Positions 7,175 through 15,900 are shown, numbered from the stretch's first letter. The stretch: 63,170 nucleotides of DNA from Bacteroidaceae bacterium (GCA_017416805.1 JAFQBB010000052.1:1-63170), one strand, 5' to 3'. Notes: generated by a model from the sequence alone, not told the origin. Numbers and translations: made by a program.

Positions 7175-8626
7175 ATGAAGAAATTGTTATTGACCCTCTT
7201 TTTAGGAATTGCCTTATGGCCTGTCTGCCAAGCACAAGTAAAAGGACAAATACGCTTCTCTATTCCCGACGTTCTGTCATCGCACATGGTGTTGCAACAG
7301 GGACAGCCCGTACCCGTGTGGGGAACAGCCGTGCCCGGTGAACGGGTGAAAGTGACCTTTGACAAACGGAAACTGACTACCCGAGCTGACAACGAGGGGA
7401 AATGGAAAGTGATGCTTCCGGCCATGACTGCCGACAAAACATCACACACACTGACCATCCAGGCAAAAGATACGACCATCGTACTCAACAATGTTGCCAT
7501 CGGTGAAGTATGGCTTTGTGCCGGACAGTCGAACATGGAGTACCGCATGAGGTTGCTCCCCCAATTTGCCCCGCCCAAGAAAGGAATCGATTTGGCTGCT
7601 GAGGAGCTGAAAAAGCCTGCCAATGAGATGATTCGCGTATTCCTTCCCGGCCGACGGGGAAAGAGCTGTTGGCGGGTGGCCGATGGTGAGAGTCTGCCCA
7701 ATGTATCGGCCGCAGGCTATTTCTTCGGAAAGAGGATACAGGAGGAGTTGGATGTACCCGTAGGCATCATCACCACTGCTGTAGGAGGCACACGCATCGA
7801 AGCTTGGACTCCTAAAGAGGCCTACGATAATGCCCCCTTCTCCCTATATGCCGACATACTGAAAGAGAACAACGGTATGATACAGGGAGTACGTCCGGGC
7901 GACATGTACAACAGGTTGCTCCGTCCCATTATCCCTTACGGTATCAAGGGGTTCCTGTGGTATCAGGGCGAGAACAATTGCGCTATCGATGACCGGGACT
8001 ATGCCCGCAAATTCCAACTGATGACCGAGCGGTGGCGAAAGGACTTCGGACTTCCCGAAGCCCCCTTCTACTACGTACTGCTGGCTTCACACATCTATTC
8101 CGACCGTATGCACCGCAATGCCAAAGGCCCCGTCACGGCCGAAACATTGCCTCTGTTCCGCCAGAGCCAGATAAATGCCAAGGAGCTGATACCAAACAGC
8201 GAATACATTGTTGTGAATGACCTGGTGGACGACTTGCGCGACATCCACCCTTCGTACAAATGGGAAGTGGGTGCCCGACTGGCCCGCGTGGCATTGGCCA
8301 AGAGCTATGGACGCGACTCCATCCTGTGGTCGGGACCACGCGTCAAGAGTTGGGAAAAGCGTGAACAGGAAATCATCATCACCTTTGACCACTGTGGTGA
8401 AGGATTGAAGACAAGCGACGGGAAGTTGCTCAGTTGGTTCGAACTGGCTTCGGACAAGAACGATTTCCGTCCGGCGCTGGCCGAAATCATCAGCAAAAAC
8501 CAAGTGCGGGTCTATGGGTTCTTTAAACCGACCCAAGTCCGCTTAGGTTGGCACGAAACGGCCATACCCAACCTGACAAACTCCGAAGGGCTACCCGTCA
8601 CACCCTTCTTCCCGAATGATTTTTAA
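7175..8626 (+). CDS. Sialate O-acetylesterase-like SGNH hydrolase, secreted
   Basis: The 483-residue product starts with a Sec signal peptide (MKKLLLTLFLGIALWPVCQAQ). A small beta-sandwich follows (about residues 30-105), then the SASA-type SGNH esterase domain. The block VWLCAGQSNMEYRM at about 112-125 carries the nucleophile Ser. A GFLWYQGENN block and DIHPSYK near residue 355 are likely oxyanion and His elements. Family members remove O-acetyl groups from sialic acid or from plant glycans such as xylan. It is probably periplasmic. No sialidase neighbour is present, so the substrate is not fixed. It is a single-gene unit facing argH. Confidence 0.88.
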   Translation: MKKLLLTLFLGIALWPVCQAQVKGQIRFSIPDVLSSHMVLQQGQPVPVWGTAVPGERVKVTFDKRKLTTRADNEGKWKVMLPAMTADKTSHTLTIQAKDTTIVLNNVAIGEVWLCAGQSNMEYRMRLLPQFAPPKKGIDLAAEELKKPANEMIRVFLPGRRGKSCWRVADGESLPNVSAAGYFFGKRIQEELDVPVGIITTAVGGTRIEAWTPKEAYDNAPFSLYADILKENNGMIQGVRPGDMYNRLLRPIIPYGIKGFLWYQGENNCAIDDRDYARKFQLMTERWRKDFGLPEAPFYYVLLASHIYSDRMHRNAKGPVTAETLPLFRQSQINAKELIPNSEYIVVNDLVDDLRDIHPSYKWEVGARLARVALAKSYGRDSILWSGPRVKSWEKREQEIIITFDHCGEGLKTSDGKLLSWFELASDKNDFRPALAEIISKNQVRVYGFFKPTQVRLGWHETAIPNLTNSEGLPVTPFFPNDF

Positions 8627-8670
8627 AACTGATCTGGTGATAGAAGGAGATAGTTCTCATCGGCATCTAA

Positions 8671-8752
8671 AAGATTAGCCTATGACTAAATATATACTAA
8701 CCTTAAACCGTGACAGAAACATACTATTATTGCATTAAAGTACTGGATGAAT
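8671..8752. repeat. Left conserved module of a paired intergenic repeat, copy 1
   Basis: The segment aligns with 47315-47395. The densest part is TTATTGCATTAAAGTAC, identical in both. In one frame both read as a short peptide start: VTETYYYCIKVLDE here and MTEAYCYCIKVQDE at 47 kb. Together with the right module at 8876-8917 it encloses array A. Confidence 0.7.
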
Positions 8753-8793
8753 ATCCTCTTCACAGTTGTGAAAAGATATCTTCACTTCTGTGA
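8710..8793 (+). other. Possible 27-codon peptide within the repeat
   Basis: A GTG-initiated frame reads VTETYYYCIKVLDEYPLHS and runs into the first palindromes of array A before stopping. The first 14 residues align with the 14-residue frame at 47351-47395 (nine identical). Most differences are at third or conservative positions, which hints at past coding. It could equally be a decayed gene end. Confidence 0.25.
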
Positions 8794-8860
8794 AGAGATG
8801 TCTTCACAGTTGTCAAGAGATGTCTTCACAGTTGTCAAGAGATCTCTTCACAGCTGTGAA
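8759..8860. repeat. Array A: five palindromes at exactly 22-bp spacing
   Basis: Five 14-bp units of the form TTCACAGTTGTGAA start at 8759, 8781, 8803, 8825 and 8847. Units 3 and 4 have one base change each, and unit 2 has CTTCTG in the middle. All four centre-to-centre distances are 22 bp, with 8-bp spacers such as GAGATGTC. It lies between convergent genes. Confidence 0.9.
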
Positions 8861-8875
8861 GAGGTTTAAAGGTCT

Positions 8876-8917
8876 ATACTTTTATCGTTATAAGGTATGT
8901 ATTTTATGTTATAAAGG
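8876..8917. repeat. Right conserved module of the paired repeat, copy 1
   Basis: The 42-bp segment matches 47534-47575 at 41 of 42 positions. The two copies are 38.7 kb apart. The sequence between left and right modules is unrelated in the two loci (array A here, a different hairpin at 47 kb). Confidence 0.85.
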
Positions 8918-8920
8918 ACA

Positions 8921-8991
8921 TGTCTTATACTGCTATAGGTAGACACATTTACTAACAATTAAAATGTGTCTACCTATAGCAGTATAAGACA
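8921..8991. terminator. Hairpin with a 30-bp perfect stem between convergent genes
   Basis: Arms 8921-8950 and 8962-8991 are perfectly complementary with an 11-nt loop. It directly follows the right repeat module. Its position between a rightward and a leftward gene suits a bidirectional terminator, but the stem is unusually long for that. Confidence 0.7.
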
Positions 8992-9030
8992 AAAGGTATC
9001 ACCAAACAGCAAAATATGATATGCTATATT

Positions 9031-9072
9031 CTGCCGAATGCATCAATTTTGATTGGATTCGGCAGGTTTTAT
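9031..9072 (+). terminator. Short hairpin with T-rich tail
   Basis: CTGCCGAAT (9031-9039) pairs with ATTCGGCAG (9057-9065), followed by GTTTTATAT. It may be a second terminator in the gap 8627-9134. Beyond it, up to 9134, I see nothing else. Confidence 0.4.
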
Positions 9073-9134
9073 ATAGGTCTGTGGCTATATATCAAGACAG
9101 GGAGAGAATCAGCCAATACTCTCCCACCCAGACT

Positions 9135-10472
9135 TTAGCCCAACAACTCTTTCTCGGCTTTTTCTACTGCATCGAAATTGAAGCCGCCGATAACACGCTG
9201 CATCAAGTTCTCTATATGGTCATTACATAGATTACCGATACTACCGGCATGGGTATGATGCACTTGTTTGTCATGGGTAAACTTTCCAGCTTCGATGTCC
9301 AGACCCACTTTCTTGTAAGCATCACGGAAAGGCATGCCTTCAGTGGCCAAGCGGTTGACCTCCTCTACGCTGAAAATATACAGGTAACGGTCATCATCAA
9401 GAATATGCTCATTTACCTTTATGCGATTGATGATATAGGCTGTCATGCGCAAACAATCTTTCAATTCCTCAAAGGCAGGAAGGAAGACTTCTTTAATAAT
9501 CTGCAAGTCGCGGAAATAACCGGATGGCAGATTGTTGGCTATCATCATTATTTGTCCGGGCAGGCTCTGAATCTTATTGCATTTGGCACGAGTGAGTTCG
9601 AATACATCAGGATTCTTCTTATGCGGCATGATACTGGAACCTGTAGTACATTCATCGGGCAGTTTGACAAATCCGAAATTCTGACTATTAAACATGCAGG
9701 CATCAAAGGCCAGTTTGCCTATGGTTCCGGCTATGGAGGCTAAAGCAAAAGCTACGTTCCGCTCCATCTTGCCTCGTCCCATTTGTGCATAGACTACATT
9801 ATAGTTCATCGAATCGAAGCCAAGGAGACGGGTCGTCATCTCGCGATTGAGGGGGAACGAAGAACCATATCCTGCTGCAGAACCAAGAGGATTGCGGTTA
9901 CACATGCGGTAAGCTGCCTGCAAGAAAGTAAGGTCATCGACCAAACTCTCGGCATAAGCTCCAAACCACAAACCAAAAGAAGAAGGCATGGCAATCTGCA
10001 GATGTGTATATCCCGGCATCAATACATCCTTATATCGGTTACTTTGTGTTATTAGTTCCTTGAACAGGATTTCTACCTCTTCAGTAACCTCACGAAGTTG
10101 TGAACGAGTGAACAATTTGAGGTCAAGAAGCACCTGGTCATTTCGTGAACGTCCGCTATGTATCTTCTTGCCTACGTCACCCAATTTGCGGGTGAGCATG
10201 AGTTCCACCTGTGAGTGTACATCCTCTACACCCTCTTCGATGACGAATTCGCCACGCTCGGCGATGGCATGGATATGTTTCAGTTCTGCAAGCAATGATT
10301 TCAATTCGTCTGCTGACAACAAACCTATACTTTCCAGCATAGTGATATGTGCCATTGAGCCAAGCACGTCATGCTTGGCCAAATAGAGATCCATTTCGCG
10401 GTCACGCCCCACGGTGAATCTCTCTATTTCTTCATTTACCTGTACGTTCTTCTCCCAGAGTTTCTGAGCCAT
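9135..10472 (-). CDS. argH: Argininosuccinate lyase
   Basis: The 445-residue cytoplasmic enzyme cleaves argininosuccinate to arginine and fumarate, the last step of arginine synthesis. It belongs to the fumarase/aspartase superfamily. Visible blocks are HSGRSRNDQV (105-114), PGYTHLQIA with the catalytic His (153-161) and the signature GSSIMPHKKNPD (278-289) with the catalytic Ser. The family usually has Q where His is seen in MPHKK. It is the last gene of the pyrE-SRPBCC-argH unit, separated from the gene before it by a repeat-filled 120-bp gap. Confidence 0.96.
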   Translation of the reverse strand: MAQKLWEKNVQVNEEIERFTVGRDREMDLYLAKHDVLGSMAHITMLESIGLLSADELKSLLAELKHIHAIAERGEFVIEEGVEDVHSQVELMLTRKLGDVGKKIHSGRSRNDQVLLDLKLFTRSQLREVTEEVEILFKELITQSNRYKDVLMPGYTHLQIAMPSSFGLWFGAYAESLVDDLTFLQAAYRMCNRNPLGSAAGYGSSFPLNREMTTRLLGFDSMNYNVVYAQMGRGKMERNVAFALASIAGTIGKLAFDACMFNSQNFGFVKLPDECTTGSSIMPHKKNPDVFELTRAKCNKIQSLPGQIMMIANNLPSGYFRDLQIIKEVFLPAFEELKDCLRMTAYIINRIKVNEHILDDDRYLYIFSVEEVNRLATEGMPFRDAYKKVGLDIEAGKFTHDKQVHHTHAGSIGNLCNDHIENLMQRVIGGFNFDAVEKAEKELLG

Positions 10473-10477
10473 AATAT

Positions 10478-10596
10478 TTAATGTGCTAATTTGTCAATGT
10501 GATAATGTGCTAATGTGGCAATGTGCTAATGCGACAATGTGCTAATGCGACAAAGTAGCGCGAGGTTATTAGCACATTGGAACATTAGCACATTAA
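10478..10596. repeat. TGCTAATG repeat cluster with terminal inverted repeats
   Basis: Near-identical units of about 18 bp containing AATGTGCTAATG repeat three to four times. The ends (10478-10490 and 10584-10596) are perfect 13-bp inverted repeats, so the whole gap can fold. The right end covers the stop codon of the SRPBCC gene. The same word family fills the next gap upstream (11021-11149). Confidence 0.75.
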
Positions 10597-11003
10597 TAAG
10601 GTATCTGCGCTATCATCTCGGCCATCTTTTCCAACCCTTCTTGTAAGGGCTTGGATACCATGCCTTTGATAAAGGGATTGAGTTCGGCCTTTACTGTAAG
10701 TTTCATCTTGCACTGGGTGTCATCAATTGCCACCAACTGAATCCAAAGATTAAAGGGTAGAGGCGAACTCGCTGTTTCAAATTTCACCAACTTGCATGGT
10801 TCACGCTCAATGATGCGCAAGCATACACTACCCATGGGAGATACGGTAAAATTGATAGAGTCGGTATCGAACTCGAAATTCTGAATCTTATCCTGAGGAA
10901 TACGGTCTTTGACCCCCTCCAGATTATTGAGGTCCGAGATTTTGGAATAAACCGCTTCTTGACTGAAGGGGATTACTTTGATGCTACTTTCAAATGTTGT
11001 CAT
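10593..11003 (-). CDS. SRPBCC/START-like small ligand-binding protein
   Basis: The 136-residue product begins MTTFESSIKVIPFSQEAVY. The reading frame is open 21 codons further upstream, but that part is translated repeat DNA (HYPISTLPHWH), so I reject the longer start. The pattern of strands and the C-terminal amphipathic helix (MVSKPLQEGLEKMAEMIAQI) fit the SRPBCC/polyketide-cyclase fold, which binds hydrophobic ligands in a deep pocket. No ligand can be named. It sits between pyrE and argH in one transcription unit. Confidence 0.85.
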   Translation of the reverse strand: MTTFESSIKVIPFSQEAVYSKISDLNNLEGVKDRIPQDKIQNFEFDTDSINFTVSPMGSVCLRIIEREPCKLVKFETASSPLPFNLWIQLVAIDDTQCKMKLTVKAELNPFIKGMVSKPLQEGLEKMAEMIAQIPY

Positions 11004-11020
11004 AAAATAATATGATAATC

Positions 11021-11149
11021 TGCTAATATGCCAATGTGGCAATGTGCTAATGGGATAATGAGACAATGGGATAATGTGACAATATACAAATATAATACAG
11101 GATTATTGGCATTGCCACATTAACACATTGCCACATTGGCATATTAGCA
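11021..11149. repeat. Long-stem hairpin of TGCTAATG repeats between pyrE and the SRPBCC gene
   Basis: Arms 11021-11046 and 11124-11149 form a perfect 26-bp stem. The loop holds more variants of GGATAATGNGACAATG. The repeat fills nearly all of the 172-bp gap. It lies inside an operon, so it may control mRNA processing or partial termination. Confidence 0.75.
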
Positions 11150-11175
11150 AATTAACACATTGGCACATTAAAATT

Positions 11176-11808
11176 TTATCCTTCCCAATGAGCCGGGTCT
11201 TTTCTCCAGGCATCAAGTACGGGAATGTCTTCTTCGCTGATATAACCAGTCTTTAAAGCGACGTCAAGCACAGCTTCATAGTTGGTAAGAGTTACCAATT
11301 TCACTTTTGCAGCTTTAAATGCCTCAATGGCAACCGGGAATCCATAAGTATATGATGCCACCATACCGATTACCTCGCAACCATCACGACGAATAGCTTC
11401 AACGGCTTTCAGACTGCTACCTCCTGTAGAGATAAGGTCTTCAATGACCACAACCTTCATGCCGGGACGAAGTTCTCCCTCTATAAGATTCTCCAGTCCA
11501 TGATCCTTTGGAGTGGAACGGACATATACGAAGGGCAAGTTCAACGCATCAGCGACCAAGGCTCCTTGAGGAATAGCACCAGTCGCAACACCAGCTATGG
11601 CATCCACTTCACCGAATTGCTCCTGAATAAGACGGGCAATCTCTAACTTTACGAAGTTACGCAACGCAGGATAAGACAATGTCTTGCGGTTGTCACAATA
11701 GAACGGAGACTTCCATCCAGAGGCCCATGTAAAAGGATTGGCGGGCTGCAACTTGATGGCTTTAATTTTCAATAACTTTTCTGCGAATAATTTCTCTAAA
11801 GTTTTCAT
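11176..11808 (-). CDS. pyrE: Orotate phosphoribosyltransferase
   Basis: The 210-residue cytoplasmic enzyme joins orotate to PRPP to give OMP in pyrimidine synthesis. I start it at MKTLEKLFAEKLLKIKAI; an upstream Met 20 codons earlier would place the start over the promoter. The PRPP-binding signature VVVIEDLISTGGSS is at about 118-131. FTWASGWKSPFYCDNR near the N-terminus is the usual orotate-site loop. It is the first gene of the unit and has a textbook promoter. Confidence 0.96.
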   Translation of the reverse strand: MKTLEKLFAEKLLKIKAIKLQPANPFTWASGWKSPFYCDNRKTLSYPALRNFVKLEIARLIQEQFGEVDAIAGVATGAIPQGALVADALNLPFVYVRSTPKDHGLENLIEGELRPGMKVVVIEDLISTGGSSLKAVEAIRRDGCEVIGMVASYTYGFPVAIEAFKAAKVKLVTLTNYEAVLDVALKTGYISEEDIPVLDAWRKDPAHWEG

Positions 11809-11838
11809 ATAATGGTTTCTTCTTAGGATATATGGGTG

Positions 11839-11869
11839 CAAAAGTAGGGAAAGAAGTTGGAATCTCAAA
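11839..11869 (-). promoter_or_regulatory. Promoter of the pyrE operon
   Basis: On the minus strand TTTG (11866-11869), 19 bp, TACTTTTG (11839-11846) is a full Bacteroides promoter 31 bp from the pyrE start. It supports the shorter pyrE start. Confidence 0.8.
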
Positions 11870-11921
11870 GGTTTGCATCATCTTTTTCTTCTTATTGGCA
11901 GATAATATCACAGATTTTCCC

Positions 11922-11929
11922 TACTTTTG
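11922..11929 (+). promoter_or_regulatory. -7 element of cysS
   Basis: TACTTTTG followed by C lies 18 bp before the cysS start codon. A -33 box at ideal spacing is not evident. Confidence 0.55.
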
Positions 11930-11947
11930 CAGCAAATTCTTTGATTT

Positions 11948-13426
11948 ATGGAACAAACTCTTCTTATCTATAACACACTGAAGCGCCAGAAAGAGGCCTT
12001 CAAGCCCCTTCATGCTCCGCATGTGGGAATGTATGTGTGCGGACCTACGGTCTATGGTGATGCACACCTTGGACACGCCCGTCCGGCCATTACGTTTGAT
12101 ATCCTATACCGCTACCTGACCCACTTGGGATACAAGGTGCGCTATGTACGCAACATTACCGATGTGGGTCATCTGGAACATGATGCCGACGAAGGTGAGG
12201 ACAAGATTGCCAAGAAGGCACGTCTGGAGCAACTGGAGCCTATGGAGGTGGTACAGCATTACCTGAACCGTTACCACAAGGCCATGGAGGCGCTGAATGT
12301 GCTTCCACCCAGCATCGAACCGCATGCTTCGGGACATATCATGGAGCAGATAGCATTGGTACAGGAGATTCTTGACAATGGCTATGCCTACGAAAGCAAA
12401 GGGTCTGTCTATTTCGATGTGGCCAAGTACAACAAGGATCACCACTACGGCAAATTGTCAGGACGCAATCTTGACGATGTCCTGAACACCACCCGCGAGT
12501 TGGATGGACAGGATGAGAAGCGCAACCCTGCTGACTTTGCCTTGTGGAAATGTGCCCAACCGGAACATATCATGCGTTGGCCAAGCCCCTGGAGTGACGG
12601 ATTCCCCGGATGGCACTGCGAGTGTACAGCTATGGGACGCAAGTATCTGGGCAGCCATTTCGATATCCATGGTGGAGGTATGGACCTTGTCTTCCCCCAT
12701 CATGAGTGCGAGATAGCACAGAGTGTGGCCAGCCAAGGCGACGACATGGTACACTATTGGATGCATAACAACATGATTACCATCAACGGACAGAAGATGG
12801 GCAAGTCATACAACAACTTCATCAACCTAAGCGAGTTTTTTGCCGGTTCACACCCTCTCCTTGAGCAGGCATACAGCCCCATGACCATCCGTTTCTTCAT
12901 CCTGCAGGCCCACTACCGCAGTACGGTTGATTTCGGTAACGAGGCATTGCAAGCCAGCGAAAAGGGATTGGCCCGTCTGATGGAGGCTGTAGGCAATCTG
13001 GAGCGTATCCAGCCTGCAACGGCCAGCAGCATCGATGTGAAGGAGTTGCGCCAAAAGTGCTACGATGCCATGAACGATGACTTGAACACACCCATCGTCA
13101 TCTCTCACCTGTTCGATGGTTGCCGTATCATCAACACTGTGCTCGACAAGAAAGCAACTCTGAATGCAGAGGATTTGGAGGAACTGAAGAGCCTGTTCCA
13201 CACCTTCCTGTTTGAAATCTTGGGATTGAAGGAAGAGAAAGGCGATGGTGACGGACGCCGTGAAGAGGCATTCGGCAAGGTGGTGGACATGTTGCTTGAA
13301 CAGCGTATGAAAGCCAAGGCTGCCAAGGACTGGGCTACCAGTGACCTTATCCGTGACCAACTTACCGCCCTCGGTTTTGAGATCAAGGATACCAAAGACG
13401 GATTCAGTTGGAAACTGAATGTGTAA
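11948..13426 (+). CDS. cysS: Cysteinyl-tRNA synthetase
   Basis: The 492-residue class I synthetase charges tRNA-Cys. [18 protein letters not shown] near residue 29 carries the zinc-ligand Cys31 and the HIGH motif (HLGH, 40-43). The KMSKS loop appears as GQKMGKS near residue 281. Other zinc-site residues are in [10 protein letters not shown] and FPHHECE. The length is normal for the family. It is a single-gene unit closed by a strong terminator. Confidence 0.97.
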   Translation: MEQTLLIYNTLKRQKEAFKPLHAPHVGMYVCGPTVYGDAHLGHARPAITFDILYRYLTHLGYKVRYVRNITDVGHLEHDADEGEDKIAKKARLEQLEPMEVVQHYLNRYHKAMEALNVLPPSIEPHASGHIMEQIALVQEILDNGYAYESKGSVYFDVAKYNKDHHYGKLSGRNLDDVLNTTRELDGQDEKRNPADFALWKCAQPEHIMRWPSPWSDGFPGWHCECTAMGRKYLGSHFDIHGGGMDLVFPHHECEIAQSVASQGDDMVHYWMHNNMITINGQKMGKSYNNFINLSEFFAGSHPLLEQAYSPMTIRFFILQAHYRSTVDFGNEALQASEKGLARLMEAVGNLERIQPATASSIDVKELRQKCYDAMNDDLNTPIVISHLFDGCRIINTVLDKKATLNAEDLEELKSLFHTFLFEILGLKEEKGDGDGRREEAFGKVVDMLLEQRMKAKAAKDWATSDLIRDQLTALGFEIKDTKDGFSWKLNV

Positions 13427-13446
13427 GCCCATTGGGGATTGTCATA

Positions 13447-13493
13447 AAGCAAGAAGGGTTGCACCGCGCCGGTGCAACCCTTCTTGCTTTTAG
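13447..13493 (+). terminator. Strong rho-independent terminator after cysS
   Basis: A 19-bp perfect stem (13447-13465 with 13470-13488) with a 4-base loop is followed by TTTTA. Confidence 0.92.
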
Positions 13494-13512
13494 TGGCTGA
13501 TGGTTTGATAAT

Positions 13513-13551
13513 AAAAAGAGGAGCTGTTCAGAACAACTCCTCTTTTTTTTA
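13513..13551. terminator. Second terminator, probably for the leftward rhamnose operon
   Basis: AAAAAGAGGAG pairs with CTCCTCTTTTT around a small inner stem TGTTCAGAACA. A runs on the left and T runs on the right make it work in both directions. It lies just past the end of the operon at 13569. Confidence 0.8.
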
Positions 13552-13568
13552 TGCCATCCACTATACTT

Positions 13569-13853
13569 TCATCTCCAAAATATCATAGCAATGAAACCTG
13601 CCAACAAGGCCAAACCGACTATTAAAACCATTACCACGGACAGGCAACTGCCCTCTCCTTTGTCATAGCCGCTCCGAATTCCCATCTTGACGGCCAATTC
13701 GTCTATATAGTCCTTGGCCTCCTTGAGGTCGCACCCTTTGGCTTCTTTGTATGCCTTCACAGCCATAAGCGTGGCTCCGCTCTCAATGAGTTCGGCATAC
13801 GGTCTATCCTCTTCAGAGACTACATAGCCATTGGGCATAACTTTGGGTTCCAT
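13569..13853 (-). CDS. Small membrane protein with an L7/L12-like helical hairpin
   Basis: The 94-residue product has a cytoplasmic part with EAKGCDLKEAKDYIDELAVK at about residues 37-56. This resembles the helix pair of the ribosomal protein L7/L12 C-terminal domain, a motif also seen in unrelated small Bacteroides membrane proteins. One transmembrane segment follows (about 70-91) and the protein ends in FWR. It lies 15 bp after rhaD and is probably the last gene of the rhamnose operon. No function is known. Confidence 0.75.
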   Translation of the reverse strand: MEPKVMPNGYVVSEEDRPYAELIESGATLMAVKAYKEAKGCDLKEAKDYIDELAVKMGIRSGYDKGEGSCLSVVMVLIVGLALLAGFIAMIFWR

Positions 13854-13868
13854 AGCCTATCCTCCTTT

Positions 13869-14678
13869 TTATTTCGGCAAACCGAAAGTATCGCTCAACT
13901 CTTTCATCTGGGCATCGCTCATGCCTTCGGGCTCGAATCCCATGTTTTTGGCAGCAATGTAGATGAGGGCAGACTTGTTGAGTACATCCACCTGGTCGAA
14001 AGCAGACATGATGTCGGTATCGACAGCGAATACGCCATGTTTCTCCCACATTACCACATCGTAATCATCGTCGATAGCCTTGATAGTGGCATCGGCCAAC
14101 TCTACGCCGCTGGGCATCAGATAAGGAACCATACCCAATCCGCGCGGACAGAAAGCCTTTGTCTCGGGAATCATGCTCCACAACATGCGGGTAGCCACAT
14201 CCTTCTCCATATACTTCTGGCTGTGGGTCAGTGCCACCAGCTCGATAGGATGGGTGTGCAACGATGCACGGTAGGGAGAACCCTTGGCCAACAGATAGTT
14301 GTGTACACTCAAGTGTGAAGGAAGCTCAGACGTGGGCTTCACAGGATTATCAGCGATGATGACATAGCTGGCACAGTCGTCCAGGATGCGGATGATGGAA
14401 CCATTGTCCATCGGCCAACGGGCGAGGTCGCGCATACGCATCTGGGTACCCTTGCAATAGAAATAGCAACCCTTCAGGTGGGGCAATGTGGTACCAATCT
14501 GCATCACGTCGCTAATGGCTGGCATAGCCTTGATTTCGTCGTCGATATACTCGGTAATGTTTACGGTGATGTTGCCTCCATTACGCTCGGCCCAACCTTT
14601 CTGCCACAGGTAACCGGCAACCTCTGCTACTTGTCCCACGGCCTTGGCCAGTGCGGGACGATTGTCTAATATGCTCAT
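13869..14678 (-). CDS. rhaD: L-rhamnulose-1-phosphate aldolase
   Basis: The 269-residue class II aldolase/adducin-family enzyme splits rhamnulose 1-phosphate into dihydroxyacetone phosphate and L-lactaldehyde. Zinc-binding His residues are visible in SLHTHPIELVALTH and the later EKHGVFA block. I start it at MSILDNRPALAKAVGQ; a Met five codons upstream is less likely. It follows rhaT in the operon after a hairpin-containing gap. The lactaldehyde reductase gene found next to rhaD in some Bacteroides is absent here. Confidence 0.93.
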   Translation of the reverse strand: MSILDNRPALAKAVGQVAEVAGYLWQKGWAERNGGNITVNITEYIDDEIKAMPAISDVMQIGTTLPHLKGCYFYCKGTQMRMRDLARWPMDNGSIIRILDDCASYVIIADNPVKPTSELPSHLSVHNYLLAKGSPYRASLHTHPIELVALTHSQKYMEKDVATRMLWSMIPETKAFCPRGLGMVPYLMPSGVELADATIKAIDDDYDVVMWEKHGVFAVDTDIMSAFDQVDVLNKSALIYIAAKNMGFEPEGMSDAQMKELSDTFGLPK

Positions 14679-14699
14679 ACTTTTAGTTAACAAGTTAAC

Positions 14700-14772
14700 G
14701 AGTTGACAAGTTAACGAGGGAACAAGTTAATGAAGGACATATCGCTTTTACCCTTGTCAACTTGCCAACTCC
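14700..14772. repeat. Hairpin in the rhaT-rhaD gap
   Basis: GAGTTGACAAGTTAACGAGGG (read in two parts, 14700-14720) can pair with 14751-14771 with three mismatches. The left side is itself built of repeated GTTAACGAG/AAGTTAAC units. It fills the gap between two co-transcribed genes. Confidence 0.55.
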
Positions 14773-14774
14773 TA

Positions 14775-15812
14775 TTATTTCAATAATTCAGGAATAAACG
14801 TGGAAGCTATCAGCACGATGATACCGATAACCAATACGGTAATGGTCTTCTGAGAACAGCCTTTCCACTCCTTGAGGATGATGCCCCACACGTTGGAGAA
14901 GGTTACGTTCAATGCCATGAGGATGCAGAAGGCGAGAGTCATCAATGTGGGCGACTCGGTGAGGAATCCTTTACCCAACGAGAGGCCAAAGAACTGGCTG
15001 TACCACAGACCTCCGGCCAATGCACAGAAGATGATATTGTTCACCCATACACTTCCTTTCTTATAGTCGCCCCATGTCTTATTCTTGCTGTTCTGATAGA
15101 AACAGTAGATGGCATTGGTGACGAATCCGCCAAGAGTGACGAGCAATGTGGCTGGCAAGGTGCGGAACATCGGGTCGGTGAGTTCACCGAAATTGATGTC
15201 CTTGCCGAACTCCAGACCTACGTTGAAACAGCCGCTCATGAAACCGGCCAACAGAGCGATGGCCAATCCCTTCGGGAAGTTGAAGTCCTTCACAGCTGCC
15301 TTCTTCTCCTCTTCTGAGAGGGAAGCGGCTTTCATTCCACCGGCTACACCTATGATGGCGATACCCACAAGGGTAACTACCACACCAAGGATAACAGCAA
15401 AGGTCAATGACTCGAGGGCATTCAACTCGGGGAAGAATATGTTCAGCAACACGGGCCCCATGATGGTTCCCAATCCGGCACAGGTACCCAGCGCAATACT
15501 CTGTCCCAAGGCTACACCCAGATAGCGCATAGAGAGACCAAAAGTCAAACCTCCAACTCCCCACAGCACGCCAAAGAATATTGTCATCCAAATATTGAAT
15601 GAGCTGCCACTGGTGAACAAATCAAACAAGCTATGCCCTTCGGGCACTGCCAACAAAGCTCCCAACAAAGGGAACAACAACCATGCGAATACGCCCTGTA
15701 CAATCCAATACGACTCCCACGACCAATCCTTGATCTTGTTGATGGGCACGTAGCAGCTTGACTGACAGAAGGCACCGATGGCTATAATCAATAGTCCAAT
15801 TACTATGTCCAT
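14775..15812 (-). CDS. rhaT: L-rhamnose/proton symporter
   Basis: The 345-residue inner-membrane protein has about ten hydrophobic segments and the characteristic RhaT start (IGLLIIAIGAFCQSSCYVP) with GVLWGVGGLTFGLSMRYLG. It imports L-rhamnose with a proton. It lies between rhaA and rhaD. A hairpin precedes and follows it on the mRNA. Confidence 0.94.
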   Translation of the reverse strand: MDIVIGLLIIAIGAFCQSSCYVPINKIKDWSWESYWIVQGVFAWLLFPLLGALLAVPEGHSLFDLFTSGSSFNIWMTIFFGVLWGVGGLTFGLSMRYLGVALGQSIALGTCAGLGTIMGPVLLNIFFPELNALESLTFAVILGVVVTLVGIAIIGVAGGMKAASLSEEEKKAAVKDFNFPKGLAIALLAGFMSGCFNVGLEFGKDINFGELTDPMFRTLPATLLVTLGGFVTNAIYCFYQNSKNKTWGDYKKGSVWVNNIIFCALAGGLWYSQFFGLSLGKGFLTESPTLMTLAFCILMALNVTFSNVWGIILKEWKGCSQKTITVLVIGIIVLIASTFIPELLK

Positions 15813-15822
15813 TGTATAATTA

Positions 15823-15875
15823 TGAATTATGAATTATGAGACAGAGACTCATCCCTACCCATAATTCATAATTCA
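15823..15875. repeat. Hairpin in the rhaA-rhaT gap
   Basis: A perfect 16-bp stem (15823-15838 with 15860-15875) is built from tandem ATGAATT units, with a 21-base loop. It is unrelated in sequence to the hairpins of the neighbouring gaps. Confidence 0.75.
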
Positions 15876-15900
15876 AATTTTAGGATTTAGAATTCAAGAG

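Noticed and set aside
8759-8860. Array A as a CRISPR array
   Set aside because: Period is 22 bp with 8-bp spacers that are nearly identical, and no cas genes are present. CRISPR repeats and spacers are longer and the spacers are unique.
8995-9230. Small plus-strand frame over the end of argH
   Set aside because: It overlaps the argH 3' end and the terminator region and shows no protein features.
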